The notes: generated by a model from the letters alone, not told the origin. Positions 44,324 through 53,904 are shown, numbered from the stretch's first letter. The stretch is DNA of 64,000 nt from Pseudomonas sp. UBA5706 (GCF_002419965.1 NZ_DIHC01000043.1:310001-374000), one strand, 5' to 3'. Program-made: numbers and translations.

Positions 44324-44397
44324 TCACCATCGTTGGCGTCCGGTCATCGCTGCCTGCGTGCGTTGATGACCGGCGCCGACCCGGAGGAGGACTGCAC

Positions 44398-45738
44398 TTG
44401 CCCATGATCCATATCCCGAAAGCCGAATACGCCCGCCGTCGCAAAGCCTTGATGGAGCAGATGGAACCCAACAGCATCGCCATCCTGCCGGCAGCCGCTG
44501 TGGCCATTCGAAATCGTGATGTCGAGCATGTGTACCGTCAGGACAGCGATTTTCAGTACCTGAGCGGCTTTCCCGAGCCTGAGGCCGTGATCGTACTGAT
44601 TCCTGGCCGTGAATATGGCGAGTACGTGCTGTTCTGCCGCGAGCGCAATGCAGAGCGCGAGCTTTGGGATGGCCTGCGCGCCGGGCAGGATGGTGCAATC
44701 CGTCATTTCGGCGCTGACGATGCGTTCCCTATCACCGATATCGACGACATCCTTCCGGGCCTGATCGAAGGCCGCGATCGGGTGTACTCGTCGATGGGCA
44801 GCAACCCCGAGTTCGACCGGCACGTCATGGACTGGATCAATGTGATTCGTTCCAAGGCGCATCTGGGCGCGCAGCCGCCCAAAGAGTTCGTTGCGCTGGA
44901 TCATCTGCTGCATGACATGCGCCTGTATAAATCAGCGGCAGAAGTGAAGGTGATGCGCGAAGCAGCGCAGATTTCAGCGCGCGCTCACGTGCGGGCAATG
45001 CAGGCCAGTCGGGCCGGATTGTACGAATTCAGTCTGGAAGCGGAGCTTGATTATGAGTTCCGCAAGGGCGGGGCGAAGATGCCTGCCTACGGCTCTATCG
45101 TCGCCTCGGGACGCAACACGTGCATCCTTCATTATCAGCAAAACGACGCGCCGTTGAAGGACGGTGATCTGGTGTTGATCGATGCCGGTTGCGAGATCGA
45201 CTGCTATGCCAGCGACATCACGCGTACGTTTCCGGTCAGCGGCACGTTCTCGACGGAGCAAAAGGCGATCTACGAGTTGGTGCTCAAGTCCCAGGAAGCG
45301 GCATTCGCTGCGATCAAGCCGGGCAATCACTGGAATCAGGCCCATGAGGCCACGGTGCAGGTGATCACAGCGGGTCTGGTGGAACTGGGCCTGTTGCAGG
45401 GCAATGTCGCTGAACTGATTGCCACCGAGGCTTACAAAGCTTTTTACATGCACCGTGCCGGACATTGGCTGGGCATGGATGTCCACGACGTCGGCGAGTA
45501 CAAGGTTGGCGGAGAGTGGCGAGTGCTCGAGGTCGGCATGGTGCTGACCGTCGAGCCCGGGATTTATGTATCGCCGGACAATCAGAACGTCGCCAGGAAA
45601 TGGCGCGGAATCGGTGTGCGAATCGAGGACGATGTCGTGGTGACCAAAAAAGGCTGTGAAATTCTTACGAGTGACGTGCCCAAATCCGTCGCCGAAATCG
45701 AGGGCCTGATGGCTGCCGCACGAACTCAAGCCGCATGA
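44398..45738 (+). CDS. pepP: Xaa-Pro aminopeptidase P
   Basis: A 446-residue metallopeptidase that removes N-terminal residues preceding proline. The N-terminal domain (IPKAEYARRRKALMEQM, DSDFQYLSGFPEPEAVIVLI) is followed by the pita-bread domain with metal ligands in LVLIDAGCEIDCYASDITRT, the HRAGHWLGMDVHDVG histidines, VLTVEPGIYV and GVRIEDDVVV. The TTG at 44398 is preferred to the ATG six bases later because GGAGGAGG lies seven bases before it. It overlaps ubiH by four bases. Confidence 0.95.
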   Translation: MPMIHIPKAEYARRRKALMEQMEPNSIAILPAAAVAIRNRDVEHVYRQDSDFQYLSGFPEPEAVIVLIPGREYGEYVLFCRERNAERELWDGLRAGQDGAIRHFGADDAFPITDIDDILPGLIEGRDRVYSSMGSNPEFDRHVMDWINVIRSKAHLGAQPPKEFVALDHLLHDMRLYKSAAEVKVMREAAQISARAHVRAMQASRAGLYEFSLEAELDYEFRKGGAKMPAYGSIVASGRNTCILHYQQNDAPLKDGDLVLIDAGCEIDCYASDITRTFPVSGTFSTEQKAIYELVLKSQEAAFAAIKPGNHWNQAHEATVQVITAGLVELGLLQGNVAELIATEAYKAFYMHRAGHWLGMDVHDVGEYKVGGEWRVLEVGMVLTVEPGIYVSPDNQNVARKWRGIGVRIEDDVVVTKKGCEILTSDVPKSVAEIEGLMAAARTQAA

Positions 45739-46922
45739 GCCGCTTCAATCTGGCAATCGTGGGCGGCGGGCTGGTCGGGGCGAGTCTGGCGTTGGCGTTG
45801 CAGGCCGGGGCTAAGGCGCGTGGCTGGAAGATCGTCCTGATCGAACCCTTTGCGCCAGGCGATACCTGGCAGCCGAGTTACGACGCGCGTTCCTCTGCAC
45901 TTTCCTTTGGGGCGCGGCAGATCTACGAACGTCTGGGGCTGTGGGAGCAGATCAGTCGTCGTGCCGAGCCGATTCAGGAAATTCATGTATCAGACAAGGG
46001 CCGCTTCGGTGCCGTGCGGTTATCGGCGACACAGGAAGGCGTGCCGGCCTTGGGCTATGTGGCGGAGAACGCATGGCTTGGCCAATGCCTGTGGCAAGGA
46101 TTGGATAAGGATGTGATCAACTGGCGCGTGCCAGCGCAAGTGAAGCAGATGCAGGCGCTGCCTGATGGATATCGCCTGACCTTGAACGACGAAACCCAGC
46201 TGGACTGCGATCTGGCGGTGCTCGCCGACGGTGGGCGCTCGAGTTTGCGCGAACAATTGGGCATTGGCGTGCGTACCACGCCGTACGATCAAAGTGCATT
46301 AATCGCCAACATTACCCCAAGTGATGCCCACGGCGGCCAAGCTTTCGAACGCTTCACCGAACACGGTCCGATGGCGCTGTTGCCGCTGCCGGAAAACCGT
46401 TGTGCGCTGGTGTGGACCCGCAAGGCTGACGAGGTCAACCGCCTGCAGGCATTGGATGAGCGCAGCTTTCTCAACGAATTGCAGGGTGTCTTCGGTTACC
46501 GCCTTGGCACCTTGAAACAGGTCGGTGCGCGACATGTCTACCCGTTGTCGCTGATCCAGGCTGAGGAGCAGGTGCGCTCGCATCTGGTTGTGCTGGGTAA
46601 TGCGGCGCACAGCCTGCACCCGATTGCCGGCCAGGGTTTCAATCTCTCATTGCGTGATGCGGTGGCGTTGGCTGAAGCCTTGCTCGCCAGTGAAGCGTTG
46701 GCGGGGGATCTGGCGACCTTGCAGGTTTACCGCGATCGCCAGTATCTGGACCAGAAACTGACCGTGGGCTTTTCCGATCAGGTCACGCGCCTGTTTGGCA
46801 GCCAGCAACCGGTGATCGCTGCGGGCCGCAATCTCGGTTTGCTGGGCCTTGATCTGCTGCCAACGGCCAAGAGTTGGTTCGCCCGTCAGGCCATGGGGCT
46901 GGGAACGCGAGCAGATGTCTAA
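45735..46922 (+). CDS. ubiH: 2-octaprenyl-6-methoxyphenol hydroxylase UbiH
   Basis: A 395-residue FAD monooxygenase of ubiquinone synthesis. It has the dinucleotide motif AIVGGGLVGASLALAL (residues 7-22), the DG motif LAVLADGGRSSLRE, and the FAD ribityl motif GNAAHSLHPIAGQGFNLSLR. The YDARSSALSFGARQIYERLG segment is typical of the family. ATG overlaps the pepP stop (ATGA). Confidence 0.95.
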   Translation: MSRFNLAIVGGGLVGASLALALQAGAKARGWKIVLIEPFAPGDTWQPSYDARSSALSFGARQIYERLGLWEQISRRAEPIQEIHVSDKGRFGAVRLSATQEGVPALGYVAENAWLGQCLWQGLDKDVINWRVPAQVKQMQALPDGYRLTLNDETQLDCDLAVLADGGRSSLREQLGIGVRTTPYDQSALIANITPSDAHGGQAFERFTEHGPMALLPLPENRCALVWTRKADEVNRLQALDERSFLNELQGVFGYRLGTLKQVGARHVYPLSLIQAEEQVRSHLVVLGNAAHSLHPIAGQGFNLSLRDAVALAEALLASEALAGDLATLQVYRDRQYLDQKLTVGFSDQVTRLFGSQQPVIAAGRNLGLLGLDLLPTAKSWFARQAMGLGTRADV

Positions 46923-46971
46923 CCCCTTCCTTCATCTGTGGCCGATGCCACACGCGAGAACGATTTAAAGC

Positions 46972-48192
46972 ATGGAAACGCGCGCAGATCTGCTGATTGT
47001 CGGGGCTGGAATGGTCGGTAGCGCACTCGCGCTGGCGCTGCAAAACAGCGGGCTGGATATTCTTGTAGTCGACGGCAGCCCGCTAAGCGTCAAACCGTTC
47101 GATCGAACCGCAGCGTTCGAGCCACGTGTCAGTGCCCTCTCGACTGCCAGTCAGCGCATTCTCGAGCGCTTGAATGTGTGGGAAGGCATCGTTGCGCGAC
47201 GCGTCTGCCCCTATGGCGACATGCATGTGTGGGATGGCAGCGGCACGGGCAAGGTGCATTTTTCTGCTTCCAGCGTGCATGCCGAGGTGCTAGGCCACAT
47301 CGTCGAAAATCGCGTGGTTCAGGATGCCTTGATCGAGCGTTTGCACGACACGGATATTGGCCTGCTGGCCAATGCCCGGCTTGAGCAGATGCGCCATTCC
47401 GGCGATGACTGGCTGCTGACGCTGTCCGATGGCCGCACATTGCGCGCGCCATTGGTGGTCGCCGCTGACGGCGCCAATTCCACGGTTCGACGCATGACCG
47501 GCACGGCTACCCGCGAGTGGGATTACATGCACAACGCCATCGTTGCCAGCGTGCGCACGACCCAATCTCACGGCAAGACGGCGTGGCAGCGTTTTACCGA
47601 CGTAGGTCCGCTGGCGTTTTTGCCTCTCCAGCGGGACGGGGAACATTGGTGTTCGATCGTCTGGTCGGTGACGCCTGCCGAGTCCGAGCGTCTGATGAAG
47701 CTGGAGGATGAGGCGTTTTGCCGCGAGCTTGAGAAAGCCTTCGAAGGGCGCCTGGGCCAGGTAATGTGCGCCGACCCTCGTGTGTGTGTGCCGCTGCGTC
47801 AGCGTCACGCCAAGCGCTATGTTGCCGACGGCCTGGCGCTGATCGGCGATGCGGCGCACACCATTCACCCGTTAGCGGGGCAGGGGGTGAACTTAGGCTT
47901 TCTGGACGCGGCGGTTTTGGCCGAAGTACTGCTTGGCGCAATCGAGCGCGGCGAGCGTCTCGCCGACCCGAGAGTCCTAAGCCGCTATGAACGGCGCCGC
48001 ATGCCGCACAACCTGACATTGATGGCGGCAATGGAAGGCTTCGAACGCCTGTTCCAGGCCGATCCATTGCCACTGCGCTGGTTACGCAATACCGGATTGA
48101 AAATGGTCGATCAATCGGCCGAGGCCAAGGCACTGTTCGTGCGTCAGGCACTCGGGCTGACCGGCGATCTGCCGGCGTTGGCGCGGCGTTGA
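46972..48192 (+). CDS. ubiI: UbiI/VisC family ubiquinone-synthesis hydroxylase
   Basis: A 406-residue flavin monooxygenase paralogous to ubiH: DLLIVGAGMVGSALALALQN, AADGANSTVRRMTG and LIGDAAHTIHPLAGQGVNLG. It follows ubiH after 49 bases, the position of visC/ubiI in E. coli, where the enzyme hydroxylates C5 of the ring. UbiF and UbiM relatives are similar, so the exact ring position is inferred from context. Confidence 0.88.
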   Translation: METRADLLIVGAGMVGSALALALQNSGLDILVVDGSPLSVKPFDRTAAFEPRVSALSTASQRILERLNVWEGIVARRVCPYGDMHVWDGSGTGKVHFSASSVHAEVLGHIVENRVVQDALIERLHDTDIGLLANARLEQMRHSGDDWLLTLSDGRTLRAPLVVAADGANSTVRRMTGTATREWDYMHNAIVASVRTTQSHGKTAWQRFTDVGPLAFLPLQRDGEHWCSIVWSVTPAESERLMKLEDEAFCRELEKAFEGRLGQVMCADPRVCVPLRQRHAKRYVADGLALIGDAAHTIHPLAGQGVNLGFLDAAVLAEVLLGAIERGERLADPRVLSRYERRRMPHNLTLMAAMEGFERLFQADPLPLRWLRNTGLKMVDQSAEAKALFVRQALGLTGDLPALARR

Positions 48193-48227
48193 TGACCTGT
48201 CGGCCGTTGGCAGCATAGGAACACCTG

Positions 48228-48290
48228 TAGCACACGGCTTGCCAGCAAGGCCTCTAAGACCTCCATCGCCAAACAAGCCCTGCTGCTACA
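48228..48290. repeat. REP-like palindromic repeat (family 1)
   Basis: Arms GTAGCACACGGCTTGCCAGC and GCCCTGCTGCTACAC flank a variable centre, between ubiI and the iron-binding-protein gene. Confidence 0.65.
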
Positions 48291-48428
48291 CGCTTATGCA
48301 TCCATGCCTGGACTTCGTGTCCGGCCGCACTACTGCAACATCTGGTAACGGCTCAATCCAGGCTTCGGTTGAGATGCCAGATGCGATTCACTACCATTTC
48401 GCCTCTTTTTCCTAGACGAGATATCAGC

Positions 48429-49430
48429 ATGCAGGCGAGCAAGCGTCTTCTGGCTGCCCTGACATTGACCCTGCTCGGCGGCACCGCCCAGGCCGCTGAT
48501 GAAGTGGTGGTGTATTCCTCCCGGATCGACGAGCTGATCAAACCGGTGTTCGATGCCTACACCGCCCAGACCGGCGTCAAGGTAAAGTTCATCACCGACA
48601 AGGAAGCGCCGCTGATGCAGCGCATCAAGGCCGAAGGGCAGAACGCTACCGCTGACCTGCTGCTTACCGTTGACGCCGGCAACCTTTGGCAAGCGGAAAG
48701 GATGGGCATCCTTCAGCCGTTCATCTCGCCGGTGATCGACCAGAACATCCCTGCGCAATACCGCTCCTCGACCCACAGCTGGACCGGGCTGAGCCTGCGC
48801 GCGCGGACCGTCGCGTATTCGACCGACCGGGTCAAACCCGAAGAGCTGACGACCTACGAGGCATTGGCTGATAAACAGTGGGAAGGGCGCCTGTGTCTGC
48901 GCACGGCGAAGAAGGTCTACAACCAGTCACTGACCGCCACGCTGATCGAAACCCATGGTGCCGAGGCGTCGGAGAAGATCCTCAAAGGCTGGGTCAACAA
49001 CCTGTCCACCGACGTGTTCTCCGATGACATCGCAGTGCTTGAAGCGATCAATGCCGGACAATGCGACGTGGGTATCGTCAACACCTATTACTACGGACGT
49101 TTACACAAGCAAAACCCTGCACTTGCCGTGCGCCTGTTCTGGCCGAACCAGTCGGATCGCGGCGTCCACGTGAATCTGTCGGGGATCGGCCTGACCCAAT
49201 ACGCGCCCCACGCTGAGGCTGCCAAGGCGCTGGTGGAGTGGATGACGGGGCCGCAAGCGCAGGCGATCTTCTCCGGCACCAATCAGGAATTTCCGGCCAA
49301 CCCAAGCGTCGCGCCGTCCGAGGAAGTCGCCAGTTGGGGTGAGTTCAAGGCCGACACCCTTCCCGTTGAAGTTGCCGGACGCCGTCAAGCCGAGGCGATT
49401 CGCATGATGGATCGCGTCGGCTGGAATTAA
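48429..49430 (+). CDS. Ferric-iron ABC transporter, periplasmic binding protein
   Basis: A 333-residue FbpA/FutA-type protein. The signal peptide (KRLLAALTLTLLGGTAQA) leads to DEVVVYSSRIDELIKPVFDA and later WTGLSLRARTVAYS, FSDDIAVLEAINAGQCDVGI and VNTYYYGR, whose adjacent tyrosines are the family's iron ligands. The ATG at 48429 gives the best signal peptide; upstream Mets exist. A fused permease follows 141 bases later, but no ATPase gene is present. Confidence 0.9.
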   Translation: MQASKRLLAALTLTLLGGTAQAADEVVVYSSRIDELIKPVFDAYTAQTGVKVKFITDKEAPLMQRIKAEGQNATADLLLTVDAGNLWQAERMGILQPFISPVIDQNIPAQYRSSTHSWTGLSLRARTVAYSTDRVKPEELTTYEALADKQWEGRLCLRTAKKVYNQSLTATLIETHGAEASEKILKGWVNNLSTDVFSDDIAVLEAINAGQCDVGIVNTYYYGRLHKQNPALAVRLFWPNQSDRGVHVNLSGIGLTQYAPHAEAAKALVEWMTGPQAQAIFSGTNQEFPANPSVAPSEEVASWGEFKADTLPVEVAGRRQAEAIRMMDRVGWN

Positions 49431-49571
49431 TTAGCAGAGACATCGGCGGCGATATGGCTTGCTGGCGGCGGCGTCTTCGAAATCGACGCCGCCAGCCCGC
49501 CGAACTGCTGCAGGGAATGAGCGCCGGCGCTGTCCTGATAAGGCAAACGACACCTGAGATCGAGTAACCCC

Positions 49572-51188
49572 TTGGCCCATCAAACCCAGCGCCGCTGGTA
49601 TCCCCTGGTTTTCGCCATCGCCGCATTGGTGCTCTTGCCGCTGAGCGTCCTGCTGCTTTCCTGGCAGACTATCGACCATGAAATCTGGTCCCACCTCTGG
49701 GAAACGCAGATGCCTCGCCTGCTGGGTAACACCTTCACACTGGTGATTGGCGTGGGTGCCGGCGTGACGCTGCTAGGCGTGAGTCTGGCGTGGCTCACGG
49801 CGTTATGTGAGTTCCCCGGTCGGCGCTGGCTGGACTGGGCGCTGATGCTGCCATTCGCGATCCCGGCCTATGTGCTGGCATTCGTCTTCGTCGGCCTGCT
49901 CGATTTTGCGGGGCCCGTGCAAACGCTGATGCGCGAGTGGTTTGGTTCAGGCATCCGTTTTCCCCGCGTACGCTCGACGGGCGGAGTCATCATCGTTCTG
50001 GTGCTGGTGTTTTATCCCTACGTTTACCTGCTCGCACGCACGGCCTTTCTCGCGCAGGGCAAGGGCCTGATGGAAGCCGCTCGGATTCTCGGGCAGACGC
50101 CCTGGCAAGCGTTCTGGCGTGTCGCGTTACCGATGGCCAGGCCGGCAATTGGTGCGGGCGTCGCACTGGCCTTGATGGAAACCCTGGCCGACTTCGGCGC
50201 TGTCGCCGTTTTCAACTTCGATACCTTCACCATGGCGATCTACAAGACCTGGTATGGCTTTTTCAGTCTGTCGAGCGCGGCCCAATTGGCGAGCCTGCTG
50301 CTGTTGGCCGTGATGCTTGTGCTGTACGGCGAGCACCGTGCCAGGGGCGCCGCTTGCGCGAGCAACGAGCGTCCCCGGGCAAAGGCCCTCTACCACCTGC
50401 GGGGGTTCAAAGCGTTTGCGGCCAGTTGCTGGTGCGCGTTGGTATTTGCATCGGCATTCGTGGTCCCACTGCTGCAACTGATCGTCTGGGTTTGGCAGCG
50501 CGGGCGGTTCGATCTGGATGAGCGCTACACCGGGCTTATTCTGCACACTTTATATTTGGGCGGCATCGCGGCGTTGGCCACGGTCAGCGTGGCGATGATG
50601 CTGGTGTTTGCCCGTCGTCTGGTGCCTACTCGCGCCATCCGTTCGGGAGTCAGCCTGGCCAATATCGGCTATGCGCTGCCCGGTTCGGTGCTGGCGGTGT
50701 CGATCATGCTGGCGTTCAGTTACCTGGATCGTGAACTGGTGGTGCCGCTTTCCGGCTGGCTTGGCGGCGCAGGCAAACCACTATTGCTGGGGAGCCTTGC
50801 CGCGCTGGTGCTGGCTTATCTCATACGCTTCATCGCCGTGGCGTATGGACCGTTGGAGAACAGCCTGTCGCGAATTCGTCCGTCTTTGCCCGAAGCCGCC
50901 CGTAGCCTGGGTGTCAGCGGACCGCGTTTGTTTTTCAGGATTTATCTGCCATTGCTGATCCCCGGAACCCTGAGCGCGGCGTTGCTGGTGTTCGTCGATG
51001 TGCTAAAGGAGATGCCCGCCACCCTGCTGATGCGGCCATTTGGCTGGGATACGCTGGCTGTGCGCATCTTCGAAATGACCAGCGAAGGCGAGTGGGCGCG
51101 AGCTGCCCTACCGGCATTAACGCTGGTGATGGTCGGTTTACTACCGGTAATTGGCCTGATCAGACGCTCGGCTAGACCCATTGGCTAG
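49572..51188 (+). CDS. Ferric-iron ABC transporter permease, fused double domain
   Basis: A 538-residue FbpB-type permease with about twelve hydrophobic segments and two BPD-permease modules, each with an EAA loop (LMEAARILGQTPWQAFWRVA; LPEAARSLGVSGPRLFFRIY). FAIPAYVLAFVFVGLLDFAG is typical. The start is taken as the TTG at 49572 (MAHQTQRRWYPLVFAIAALV), where family similarity begins. It would import iron delivered by the preceding binding protein, using an ATPase encoded elsewhere. Confidence 0.9.
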   Translation: MAHQTQRRWYPLVFAIAALVLLPLSVLLLSWQTIDHEIWSHLWETQMPRLLGNTFTLVIGVGAGVTLLGVSLAWLTALCEFPGRRWLDWALMLPFAIPAYVLAFVFVGLLDFAGPVQTLMREWFGSGIRFPRVRSTGGVIIVLVLVFYPYVYLLARTAFLAQGKGLMEAARILGQTPWQAFWRVALPMARPAIGAGVALALMETLADFGAVAVFNFDTFTMAIYKTWYGFFSLSSAAQLASLLLLAVMLVLYGEHRARGAACASNERPRAKALYHLRGFKAFAASCWCALVFASAFVVPLLQLIVWVWQRGRFDLDERYTGLILHTLYLGGIAALATVSVAMMLVFARRLVPTRAIRSGVSLANIGYALPGSVLAVSIMLAFSYLDRELVVPLSGWLGGAGKPLLLGSLAALVLAYLIRFIAVAYGPLENSLSRIRPSLPEAARSLGVSGPRLFFRIYLPLLIPGTLSAALLVFVDVLKEMPATLLMRPFGWDTLAVRIFEMTSEGEWARAALPALTLVMVGLLPVIGLIRRSARPIG

Positions 51189-51272
51189 GTGCGGGGTCAC
51201 AACCTTGCGGCTACAATGCGCCGCAATCGACACGGTCCGTCAGACAATTCTGCAAATTACCAAAGGTTTCAG

Positions 51273-51306
51273 ACCCCAAATGACGGGGGATTTGGGGTTG
51301 TTTTGA
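51273..51306 (+). terminator. Hairpin with T tract upstream of gcvT
   Basis: A perfect nine-pair stem ACCCCAAAT/ATTTGGGGT with an eight-base loop is followed by TGTTTTGA. It lies 85 bases after the permease stop and 38 bases before gcvT, so it either ends the iron operon or acts as an attenuator in the gcv leader. Confidence 0.7.
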
Positions 51307-51343
51307 TTGATCGCGTCTTCGCCACGCCCGGAAGGAGACACCC

Positions 51344-52426
51344 ATGGGACAGCGCACGCCCCTCTTTGACCTGCACATCGCGCTCGGCGCGAAGCTGGTC
51401 GATTTTGGTGGTTGGGATATGCCGTTACACTACGGATCACAAGTGGAAGAACACCATCAGGTGCGCCGCGATTGTGGGATTTTCGACGTGTCGCACATGC
51501 ATGTGCTCGACATTTCAGGCAACCAGGCCAAACCTTGGTTGCAATATCTGCTGGCGAACGATGTCGGCAGGCTGCAGCAAACCGGGCGTGCGCTGTACAG
51601 CGCGATGCTCGACACCCGCGGCGGGATTGTCGACGACATGATCGTCTATCTCACCGACGAGGGTTATCGACTGGTGGTCAACGCGTCCACCGGTGCCAAG
51701 GACCTGACTTGGATGAATGCCCATGTCGCTGACTTCGATGTGCAGGTGACCCACCGCGCCGAGCTGGCTATGCTAGCCATTCAAGGGCCCCACGCCCGAC
51801 AGAAAATCGCCGAACTTGTTACCCAGCCCCGCGCCGAACTTATTCACACCCTGCGCCCCTTCGAAGGCCAGCAGGAAGGCGAATGGTTCATTGCACGAAC
51901 CGGCTATACCGGGGAAGACGGGCTGGAAATCATCCTGCCGAGCGATCAGGCCTGTAGCTTTTTCAACGACATGGTAGGCGCAGGTATCTCGCCGATTGGT
52001 CTGGGTGCACGCGATACGCTGCGCCTGGAAGCGGGTATGAACCTGTTCGGACAGGAAATCGACGAGCAGGTCTCGCCGCTGGTCTCCAACATGGGCTGGA
52101 CCATTGCATGGGCACCGCCAGAGCGCGACTTTATCGGTCGTGCTGCGCTGGAGGCCGAGCGCGCGCAAGGCCTTGCTTCCAAGCTCGTAGGGCTTGTCCT
52201 TGAAGAGCGCGGTGTTTTGCGTGCGCATCAGGTCGTCCGAATAGCGGAAGTTGGCGAAGGAGAGATCACCAGTGGTAGTTTCTCTCCTACGCTGAGCAAG
52301 TCGATTGCGCTGGCACGCGTTCCTATGGCGACTGCCGACCGCGCTGAAGTTGAAATCCGCGGCAAGTGGTATCCGGTCCGAGTGGTCCAGCCGACGTTCG
52401 TTCGTCACGGCAAAGCCCTGATTTAA
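51344..52426 (+). CDS. gcvT: Glycine cleavage system T protein (aminomethyltransferase)
   Basis: A 360-residue THF-dependent enzyme releasing ammonia from the aminomethyl-lipoyl H protein. It starts MGQRTPLFDLHIALGAKLVD and has FGGWDMPLHYGSQVEEHHQV, CGIFDVSHMHVLDISG, the folate-site ARTGYTGEDGLEIILP and LEAGMNLFGQEIDE. SD GGAAGGAG precedes the ATG. gcvH follows 68 bases later. Confidence 0.96.
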   Translation: MGQRTPLFDLHIALGAKLVDFGGWDMPLHYGSQVEEHHQVRRDCGIFDVSHMHVLDISGNQAKPWLQYLLANDVGRLQQTGRALYSAMLDTRGGIVDDMIVYLTDEGYRLVVNASTGAKDLTWMNAHVADFDVQVTHRAELAMLAIQGPHARQKIAELVTQPRAELIHTLRPFEGQQEGEWFIARTGYTGEDGLEIILPSDQACSFFNDMVGAGISPIGLGARDTLRLEAGMNLFGQEIDEQVSPLVSNMGWTIAWAPPERDFIGRAALEAERAQGLASKLVGLVLEERGVLRAHQVVRIAEVGEGEITSGSFSPTLSKSIALARVPMATADRAEVEIRGKWYPVRVVQPTFVRHGKALI

Positions 52427-52494
52427 CCCTTGTTATCAAAGACAATCCCTGGCGGGTTTTCCGCTGACCTGATGATGTAGAGAGGATAAAAATT

Positions 52495-52878
52495 ATGAGC
52501 GCCATTCCCGCCGAGCTGCGTTTTGCCGAAAGTCACGAGTGGGCGAAACAAGAGGGTGATCTGATCGTTGTCGGTATTTCCAATCACGCGCAGGAAGCGC
52601 TGGGTGATGTGGTTTTCGTCGAGCTGCCGGAGATCGGCAAGGTGTTCGCGGCCGGTGATGCAGCGGGCGTGGTCGAGTCGGTAAAGGCCGCTTCTGACAT
52701 CTACTCCCCGGTTTCCGGTGAAGTGGTCGAAGTCAACGAAGCGCTGAGCGGGGAACCCGAAGCACTGAACAATGCGCCTTACAGCGCGTGGATCTTCAAG
52801 ATCAAGGCAAGTAACGCTGAGGGCGATCTGGCGAAGCTGCTGGATGCTGCAGGCTACAAAGCTGCGATTGGCGAGTGA
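52495..52878 (+). CDS. gcvH: Glycine cleavage system H protein
   Basis: A 127-residue lipoyl carrier: LRFAESHEWAKQEGDLIVVG, ALGDVVFVELPEIGKVF, and the lipoylation site ESVKAASDIYSP with Lys64. Length matches the family. No gcvP follows; the next gene is a convergent DUF2388 protein, so the P protein must be supplied from another locus. Confidence 0.97.
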   Translation: MSAIPAELRFAESHEWAKQEGDLIVVGISNHAQEALGDVVFVELPEIGKVFAAGDAAGVVESVKAASDIYSPVSGEVVEVNEALSGEPEALNNAPYSAWIFKIKASNAEGDLAKLLDAAGYKAAIGE

Positions 52879-52985
52879 TAGGCTGACACGCCGCTTGTAG
52901 CGGCGCGCTTATCCGCGATGGCGATTGTCCTGTCACCCACGCGGTGTCAGGCCCAACGCCATTGCAGGTAAGCGCTTTTACAGTC

Positions 52986-53303
52986 TTACTGCTCGGCAAC
53001 CAGGTTTTTTGCCAGAATCGCGTTGGCCAGATCCATATCCGAGGCATTCAAACCTGGGTTGTCCTGGCGAACCTGATTCATTGCCGCTTCCAGGTACGGG
53101 CCACGAATGGCGCCATTGCTGGCGACGAAGCTACCTGCATCATCCTGAGCGGCGACGATCAGCTTGTGATGGCGGAAGGTGAGATAGGTCGAGCCCGTGG
53201 TTGCACCGGACGAAAGCACGTCGTGCAGGAAGCCGTCAGCCATTGCTGAACCGACCGGCAGGGAAAGCAGGGCTAACGTGGCTACAGCAAGTTTTAGACG
53301 CAT
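52986..53303 (-). CDS. Secreted DUF2388 family protein
   Basis: A 105-residue protein with a signal peptide (KLAVATLALLSLPVGSAMA). The small mature domain contains VLSSGATTGSTYLTFRHHKL and LIVAAQDDAGSFVASNGAIR, as in the Pseudomonas-typical DUF2388 family. The ATG at 53303 follows SD GGAG. In PAO1 a DUF2388 gene lies beyond gcvP at this position (from memory). Function unknown. Confidence 0.85.
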   Translation of the reverse strand: MRLKLAVATLALLSLPVGSAMADGFLHDVLSSGATTGSTYLTFRHHKLIVAAQDDAGSFVASNGAIRGPYLEAAMNQVRQDNPGLNASDMDLANAILAKNLVAEQ

Positions 53304-53451
53304 GGCGGGGTACTCCGACGTTGGTTGTTCTGAAACGATTTGATACGCCCGCTGTTGATGTAGTTCCGTATCCCTGTCAAACCCATGAGCATCGCTGCTG
53401 GCCCGCTGCACTGCTACAGCGTCCGCTACGCCTAAAAGCACTTACATAGGG

Positions 53452-53901
53452 CTAATCGACCGCCTCAACCCTCAAGATCGCTCCATCCTGCGCGATCACT
53501 CGCACCTGGTCGCCTGCGGGAGTATCGGGCCCAACGACCATCCACACCCCATCACCTACCTTGATCTTGCCACGACCGCTGACAATGGCGTCTTGCACGA
53601 CAAACGTCTTGCCGATCAACTCCGAGCCGCGCATGTTAAGCCCCGGCTGGTCTGACTTGCGCAGCACGGCGCGCTGGCGTCGCCACCAATACAACGCCGT
53701 CAGCACCGACAGCACGGCAAATAGCAGAAACTGCAGTTCCCAGCTCATCGTCGGAAGGATATACGTGAGAATACCGACGCCCGCCGCCGCCACGCCGATC
53801 CACAGCAGATAACCGCCTGCGCCGAAAACTTCAAGGATCAACAGCACGGTACCGAGCCCCAGCCAGTCCCAGAACGATAGGTCTTGCAGGTAATGCCACA
53901 T
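53452..53901 (-). CDS. NfeD family membrane protein
   Basis: A 149-residue protein with three to four N-terminal hydrophobic segments (LGLGTVLLILEVFGAGGYLL, LTYILPTMSWELQFLLFAVL) and a C-terminal OB-fold (LIGKTFVVQDAIVSGRGKIK, DGVWMVVGPDTPAGDQVRVI). NfeD proteins partner with stomatin/SPFH proteins, and the SPFH gene is three bases upstream in the same operon. Confidence 0.92.
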   Translation of the reverse strand: MWHYLQDLSFWDWLGLGTVLLILEVFGAGGYLLWIGVAAAGVGILTYILPTMSWELQFLLFAVLSVLTALYWWRRQRAVLRKSDQPGLNMRGSELIGKTFVVQDAIVSGRGKIKVGDGVWMVVGPDTPAGDQVRVIAQDGAILRVEAVD

Positions 53902-53904
53902 GGT

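Noticed and set aside
51189..51343. Glycine riboswitch upstream of gcvT
   Set aside because: Only 155 bases, no recognisable tandem aptamer core; just the terminator-like hairpin.
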